DNA of 64,000 nt. Origin: G963666705 sp963666705 (GTDB taxonomy: Bacteria > Pseudomonadota > Alphaproteobacteria > CADEGL01). The stretch spans positions 558,001 through 622,000 of the forward strand of contig CAXXKO010000029.1 in NCBI GenBank assembly GCA_963666705.2. Direction: 5' to 3'. Shown piece after piece: positions 60,851 to 64,000 of the stretch. Each line of letters starts with the position of its first letter. Position 1 is the first letter of the stretch. The notes beneath the pieces are model-generated. The model saw only the letters and a program-made list of their open reading frames with translations, was not told the DNA's origin and did not search any database. The translations under genes and the position numbers were made by a program.

Positions 60851-61930
60851 TCATTTTCCGTTCGCGCCGGACTCGGCGGGGCGCCGTGACGCCCGACCGA
60901 TCATGCGGCGCAACACCACGACGCCCTTTCCCGCGATGGAACCCGTCAAGGGTGTGCGTGAAAAACCCCCGGTCGATCTTGGAATAAATCTCCCCGCGGA
61001 TCGTTAACCATTTATCGCCCCCATACGCCGGGAGGACGCGAGCAATCTGCGCTGAACCGAAAACGAACGTCTCGCAGCTCGGGTTTCACACCCGGTCGGT
61101 CGCTTGTTTCACGGAGCACGCGGACGACTTGGTGTCGAAGGCATCCGTTCGGGCGATGGATGGCAATGTGCGATTCGACGACGATTCGGACGATCCGAAT
61201 GTCGACGCCGGCGCCATATGGGGCCGGCGCAAGAGGGCGCGTCCCGGGTCGTCGGGTCGGGATCGGCGCAAGACGGTTTAACTTTACAGGAATTGGGCCA
61301 TGCACCAGCGGACGGACTCCTGGCCGTCCTGGAGACTGCGGTCCCGGGTCGCGGTGGGTAGCCTTGGAGAGTATTGCGTCGGCGGTGGCATCAACGCTGG
61401 CGCTTCGGCGGGCACGATCGGCGAGATCGGTACGTTCTTCGGCTGCAGGCTGCGCGGGCCGGCCGGCGAATGGGCAAGGAACATCTATCCCGTGGCCGTA
61501 TTGCTGGGCATGTTCATGCAGTTGCAGGCGTCTCTCCCGGCCAAGCCCTGTCCACGCTTTGACGAAGGCAGGTTCCCCAATCCCGATTTCGGAATGATCC
61601 AATATCGACTTGTCATTCTTCCCTTTGCCGACGGGGGGCGGTCCGCCAGTCACTGGATTGGACTGGGGAGCTGGAAGCCGACCCCACCGGCCGAACGTGT
61701 ATGAGGCACATTTTTTGAGCACCGTATGGGCGCCGGTGGGCCGCCGGCACCTGGGCATCGTCAAGCGCCGCCATCAAGCCAGGAGCTTCGAGATCATCTC
61801 CAAACACTGAGTCGTCGTGCGCGAGTGGCTCTCGCCGCCTTGCTTCCGCTCGCCGCGCCCGCATCTGAGCCATTTTTGTGGAAGGGCGCGGACACTCACG
61901 AGTTCCGGGACCGGGGCGCTATCCGCCCGC
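60851..61930. other. ~1.1 kb stretch without a recognisable gene
   Basis: ORFs exist on both strands (for example 61300-61704 plus and 61012-61764 minus), but none has a ribosome site, a known motif or consistent codon pattern, and they overlap each other. A palindrome GGCGCCATATGGGGCCGGCG lies near 61210. I see only the promoter candidate at 60981. Confidence 0.5.
60981..61005 (+). promoter_or_regulatory. ECF/EcfG-like promoter candidate GGAAT-N16-CGTT
   Basis: GGAAT (60981-60985) and CGTT (61002-61005) are separated by exactly 16 bases, close to the GGAAC-N16/17-CGTT consensus of alphaproteobacterial EcfG-type and many ECF sigma factors. It points right, into a region without a recognised gene. 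A chance match cannot be excluded. Confidence 0.35.
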
Positions 61931-61934
61931 GCAG

Positions 61935-62165
61935 CTTTATCCCCAGCCCGGGTCTGGACACAGGTGCTCTTGCGCTTGGAAAGATAGGGCGAGCCACGCG
62001 ACCGGGCGCGGGCTTGGAATTCTTGCTGTCGCAAACCTGTTCGTGCTCGGCATTTCGATCCTCCCCGCAACCGTCGATTCGGGATGGTCCTATTCGTCGT
62101 CGGCGCAGCCCATGCCGATAAAGGCGGCGGCGATAGGGGCGGTGGCGGTAAAGGGGGAAAATTAG
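61935..62165 (+). pseudogene. Decayed 5' copy of the Gly-rich exported gene
   Basis: The DNA from AGCCCGGGTCTGGACACAGG to about 62130 is homologous to 63208-63400, the start of the Gly/Asn-repeat gene. It keeps GRGLGILAVANLFVLGISIL and DSGWS, but the start ATG is AGG here and one base is missing after TGGTCC. Restoring it gives AAHADKGGGDRGGGGKGG, matching AAHVAKGGGGNGGG. It is cut off near an IS256-type remnant. Confidence 0.7.
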
Positions 62166-62213
62166 CCATAACTGTTGCTTAAGGTTGGAACTTGAAAAGC
62201 GGGGCCCGAATCG

Positions 62214-62985
62214 ATGCCGGAGGCCTTCGACGATCTGCGCATGAGCGTCGATCGCTTCTGCCTTTTGGCGGGCCTCGAGTCTTTGAACGAGATGATGTCG
62301 GCGGACGCGGAAGCCTTGTGCGGTTCGCGCCACGCCCGCTCGGGCGAGCGCAAGGGCCATCGATGGGGCACGACCCGGAGCGAGATCGCCTACCACGGCG
62401 GCAAAGTGAAGGTCGAGCGCCCTCGGGTGCGGGACTTCGCGGGTCGGGAGATGAGCCTGCCGATGGGAGCTGCTGTCGGAACCCGCTTGCAAGCCTGGGC
62501 GATGAATCTGATGGTGATCAACGTCTCGACCCGCAAGTATGCCCGCGCGGTGCGCCTGCCGGACGATGCGGGCGGCGATCTGCCGGCGGCATTGACGCAA
62601 CCTCGAAGTCGGCGGTCTCGCGCCGTTTCGTGGCGTTGACGCGGCAAGCTGAAGGCCTGGCTGGCGATCGACGTCGATCTCGCTCCAGATCGACGGGCTC
62701 CATGTCGGCGATCACCTGATGGTGGCGGCGATCGGCATCGACACCGGCGGCGCGAAGCACGTGCTGGGCCTGGCCGAGGGCGCGACGGAGAACGCGGCCA
62801 CGGTGCAAGCCATTCGACAACCTGATCGAGCGCGGTCTCGATCCCGAACGGCCTCGGCTCTACATCGTCGACGGCGCCAAGGCGCTCTCGAAGGCGATCC
62901 GGCGGACCTTCGGGCGGGCGGCGGCCCTCCAGCGCTGCCAGGTGCACAAGGGGCGCAACATCACGGACCGGCTGGGACGAGAGCC
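62214..62985 (+). pseudogene. IS256-family (mutator) transposase remnant
   Basis: The first frame reads MPEAFDDLRMSVDRFCLLAG, VKVERPRVRDFAGREMSLPM and MNLMVINVSTRKYARAVRLP. After about 62590 it needs several frame changes to continue: SKSAVSRRFVALTR, KLKAWLAIDVDL, IQIDGLHVGDHLMVAAIGID, KHVLGLAEGATENAATVQA and LYIVDGAKALSKAIRRTFGR, then AALQRCQVHKGRNI. It breaks off at about 62985 before the C-terminal third, so it is clearly inactive. I cannot define its ends. Confidence 0.8.
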
Positions 62986-63177
62986 TCCATGCCGGCGTCA
63001 GGAACAGGCCTGGATGGAGGCTGTCCGGCTCCGAGGGGATAGGCCGGTCGGATTGGGGCCAACGAATCCATTCGATGATTTAACGCCTTCTGGAGTTCGT
63101 CGACCCGTTGGTTTGCGAACTAACCTACCGGACGGAGATGCAGGAAATCGGATCGTGATTTCTGAATGCCCATATGA

Positions 63178-63209
63178 GTCGCGAGCCGCCGGTCGCGAGC
63201 CGCCGGTCC
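63178..63209. repeat. 14 bp tandem repeat upstream of the Gly-rich gene
   Basis: GTCGCGAGCCGCCG occurs twice in succession just before the region shared with the decayed copy. The rest of 62990-63250 shows no gene. Significance unknown. Confidence 0.6.
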
Positions 63210-63250
63210 AGCCCGGGTCCGGACGCGGGTGCTCTTGCGCTTCGAAATAC

Positions 63251-64000
63251 ATGGCGAGTTACGTGACTGGGCGCGGGCTCCGAATGCTCGCTGTCGCGAG
63301 TCTGCTCGTGCTCGGCCTTGCGATCATCCCCGTAATCGTCGAATCGGGATGGTCCCTATTCGTGATCGACGCAGCCCATGTCGCCAAAGGCGGTGGCGGC
63401 AACGGTGGTGGGAACGGCAACGGTGGTGGGAACGGCAACGGCGGTGGGAATGGCAACGGCGGTGGGAACGGCAACGGCGGTGGGAACGGCAACGGCGGTG
63501 GGAACGGCAACGGTGGCGGGAACGGCAACGGTGGTGGGAACGGCAACGGCGGTGGGAACGGCAACGGCGGTGGGAATGGCAACGGCGGTGGGAATGGTAA
63601 CGGCGGTCAGAGCGGTAAAGGCGACAAAGGCGCTGAAAGCGCGGCAAGCGCCGAAGGCGACAATTCCGCGAACGTTTCCGGCCAATCCGCGGAGGACAGC
63701 GGCCCGGAGGGCAAGGGAGGCCCGGGCGATTCCGCGGGGAGGGCGGAAGGCGTCGTTGGCGCCAACATCGCCGCAAGCACTGTGGTCATGCTCGCGGACC
63801 AGGGCTGGCAGGTCGAGCAAGACGAGACCCTGAGCGCCCTGCAAATGCGGCTCACGCATTTCTCCTTGCCGCCGGGCCTCCAATATGCCGAAGCCTTGGG
63901 CATTCTGGAGGGACTCGAGCCCGAAGCCCTTTTCGACCTCAACCACGTCTATCGCCCGGCCGGCTCGGACTGCGACGACGCCAAATGCTACGGCCGCGAG
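63251..64000 (+). CDS. Exported Gly/Asn-repeat protein, 5' part (possible S8-type serine peptidase)
   Basis: The frame is open from ATG at 63251 to the window end (250 codons) and is therefore partial. A signal or anchor segment (LRMLAVASLLVLGLAIIPVI) is followed by 11 repeats of GGGNGN (residues ~52-117) and an acidic Ser/Gly/Glu linker (GKGDKGAESAASAEGDNSAN). Then comes a folded part, VVMLADQGWQVEQDETLSAL and LEGLEPEALFDLNHVYRPAG, DCDDAKCYGRE. The last segment resembles the region just before the catalytic domain of subtilisin-like peptidases encoded near ECF sigma genes; that is inference, because the catalytic residues would lie outside the window. No clear ribosome site is seen. Confidence 0.65.
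   Translation, partial: MASYVTGRGLRMLAVASLLVLGLAIIPVIVESGWSLFVIDAAHVAKGGGGNGGGNGNGGGNGNGGGNGNGGGNGNGGGNGNGGGNGNGGGNGNGGGNGNGGGNGNGGGNGNGGGNGNGGQSGKGDKGAESAASAEGDNSANVSGQSAEDSGPEGKGGPGDSAGRAEGVVGANIAASTVVMLADQGWQVEQDETLSALQMRLTHFSLPPGLQYAEALGILEGLEPEALFDLNHVYRPAGSDCDDAKCYGRE
63404..63601 (+). repeat. 18 bp minisatellite, 11 copies, coding GGGNGN
   Basis: Eleven adjacent units of GGTGGGAACGGCAACGGC, with T/C and C/T third-base variants, span 198 bp and keep the reading frame. The variation is almost all synonymous (GGT/GGC, AAC/AAT). Confidence 0.92.

Noticed and set aside
61012..61764. 250-residue minus-strand ORF between the sigma gene and the IS256 remnant
   Set aside because: No motif, no ribosome site, unusual composition, and it overlaps equally long ORFs on the other strand.
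63404..63601. 18 bp repeats as CRISPR or an origin iteron array
   Set aside because: They are contiguous, in frame and encode GGGNGN within an open gene; there are no spacers and no replication gene nearby.

Overview
The window is GC-rich chromosomal DNA that looks like an alphaproteobacterium, most likely a Rhodospirillales-type organism. The clues are the hom-glpX-recJ gene order, a fused isobutyryl-CoA mutase (IcmF), the start of a likely PHA synthase, and an ECF sigma/anti-sigma pair. No rRNA or tRNA gene was recognised, so the taxonomic placement is inference. The region is heavily remodelled: I can delimit three near-identical IS4-family copies, an IS1595-family copy plus a fragment of another, an ISNCY-like element, an IS3 element, an IS1182 element, an IS1380 transposase, IS256 and IS3 remnants, a reverse transcriptase remnant and four copies of a ~262 bp MITE-like repeat. 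Many insertions keep their target-site duplications, so several broken genes can be rebuilt on paper.

Layout. 1-8 kb: an IS1595 end, a vapBC pair, an IS4 copy, icmF, a hicBA pair, a MITE-split gene and a brnT/HTH pair. 8-12.9 kb: an ISNCY-like element, then a co-directional acyl-CoA ligase, a 3-hydroxyisobutyrate dehydrogenase and a HAD hydrolase. 12.9-21.3 kb: four minus-strand paralogues of an exported beta/gamma-crystallin plus Cys-rich protein, two of them split by an IS. 21.3-29 kb: a hairpin-bearing intergenic repeat and a minus-strand run of four DAO-type FAD oxidoreductases, with a MITE and an IS1182 element stacked between two of them. 29-33 kb: a MITE nested with IS4 copy 3, and a molybdopterin dehydrogenase large-subunit gene that has lost its GGGFG region. 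33.5-40 kb: a MerB-like lyase, recJ, glpX, hom, an OmpA-type lipoprotein and a truncated phaC start ending in a MITE remnant. 40-47.7 kb: a SnoaL-like protein, a frameshifted PLP decarboxylase, two LLM flavin oxidoreductases, a two-domain methyltransferase and a fifth FAD oxidoreductase.

47.7-55 kb is the most notable stretch. A 7,236 bp unit is bounded by ~36 bp IS1595-type inverted repeats and an 8 bp target duplication (CTTGACTC), and sits in the loop of a hairpin repeat also present near 21.7 kb. Inside are an NHLP-type RiPP precursor gene, a DoeA/creatinase-like hydrolase, a DUF2817 peptidase-like hydrolase, IS and reverse transcriptase debris, and a separate IS1595 copy with its own 8 bp duplication (TGAATTAA). 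It appears to be a passenger-gene transposon mobilised in trans.

55-64 kb: an ArsR/AHSA1 pair, a second 3-hydroxyisobutyrate dehydrogenase broken by a 43 bp duplication, an RpfF-like DSF synthase divergent from a DivK-like receiver, an ECF sigma factor with an anti-sigma gene carrying one in-frame TGA, a poorly coding stretch with an IS256 remnant, and a Gly/Asn-repeat exported protein running off the window end.

Several genes carry single-base frameshifts in G/C runs. These may be sequencing indels or real decay; the sequence alone cannot separate the two.
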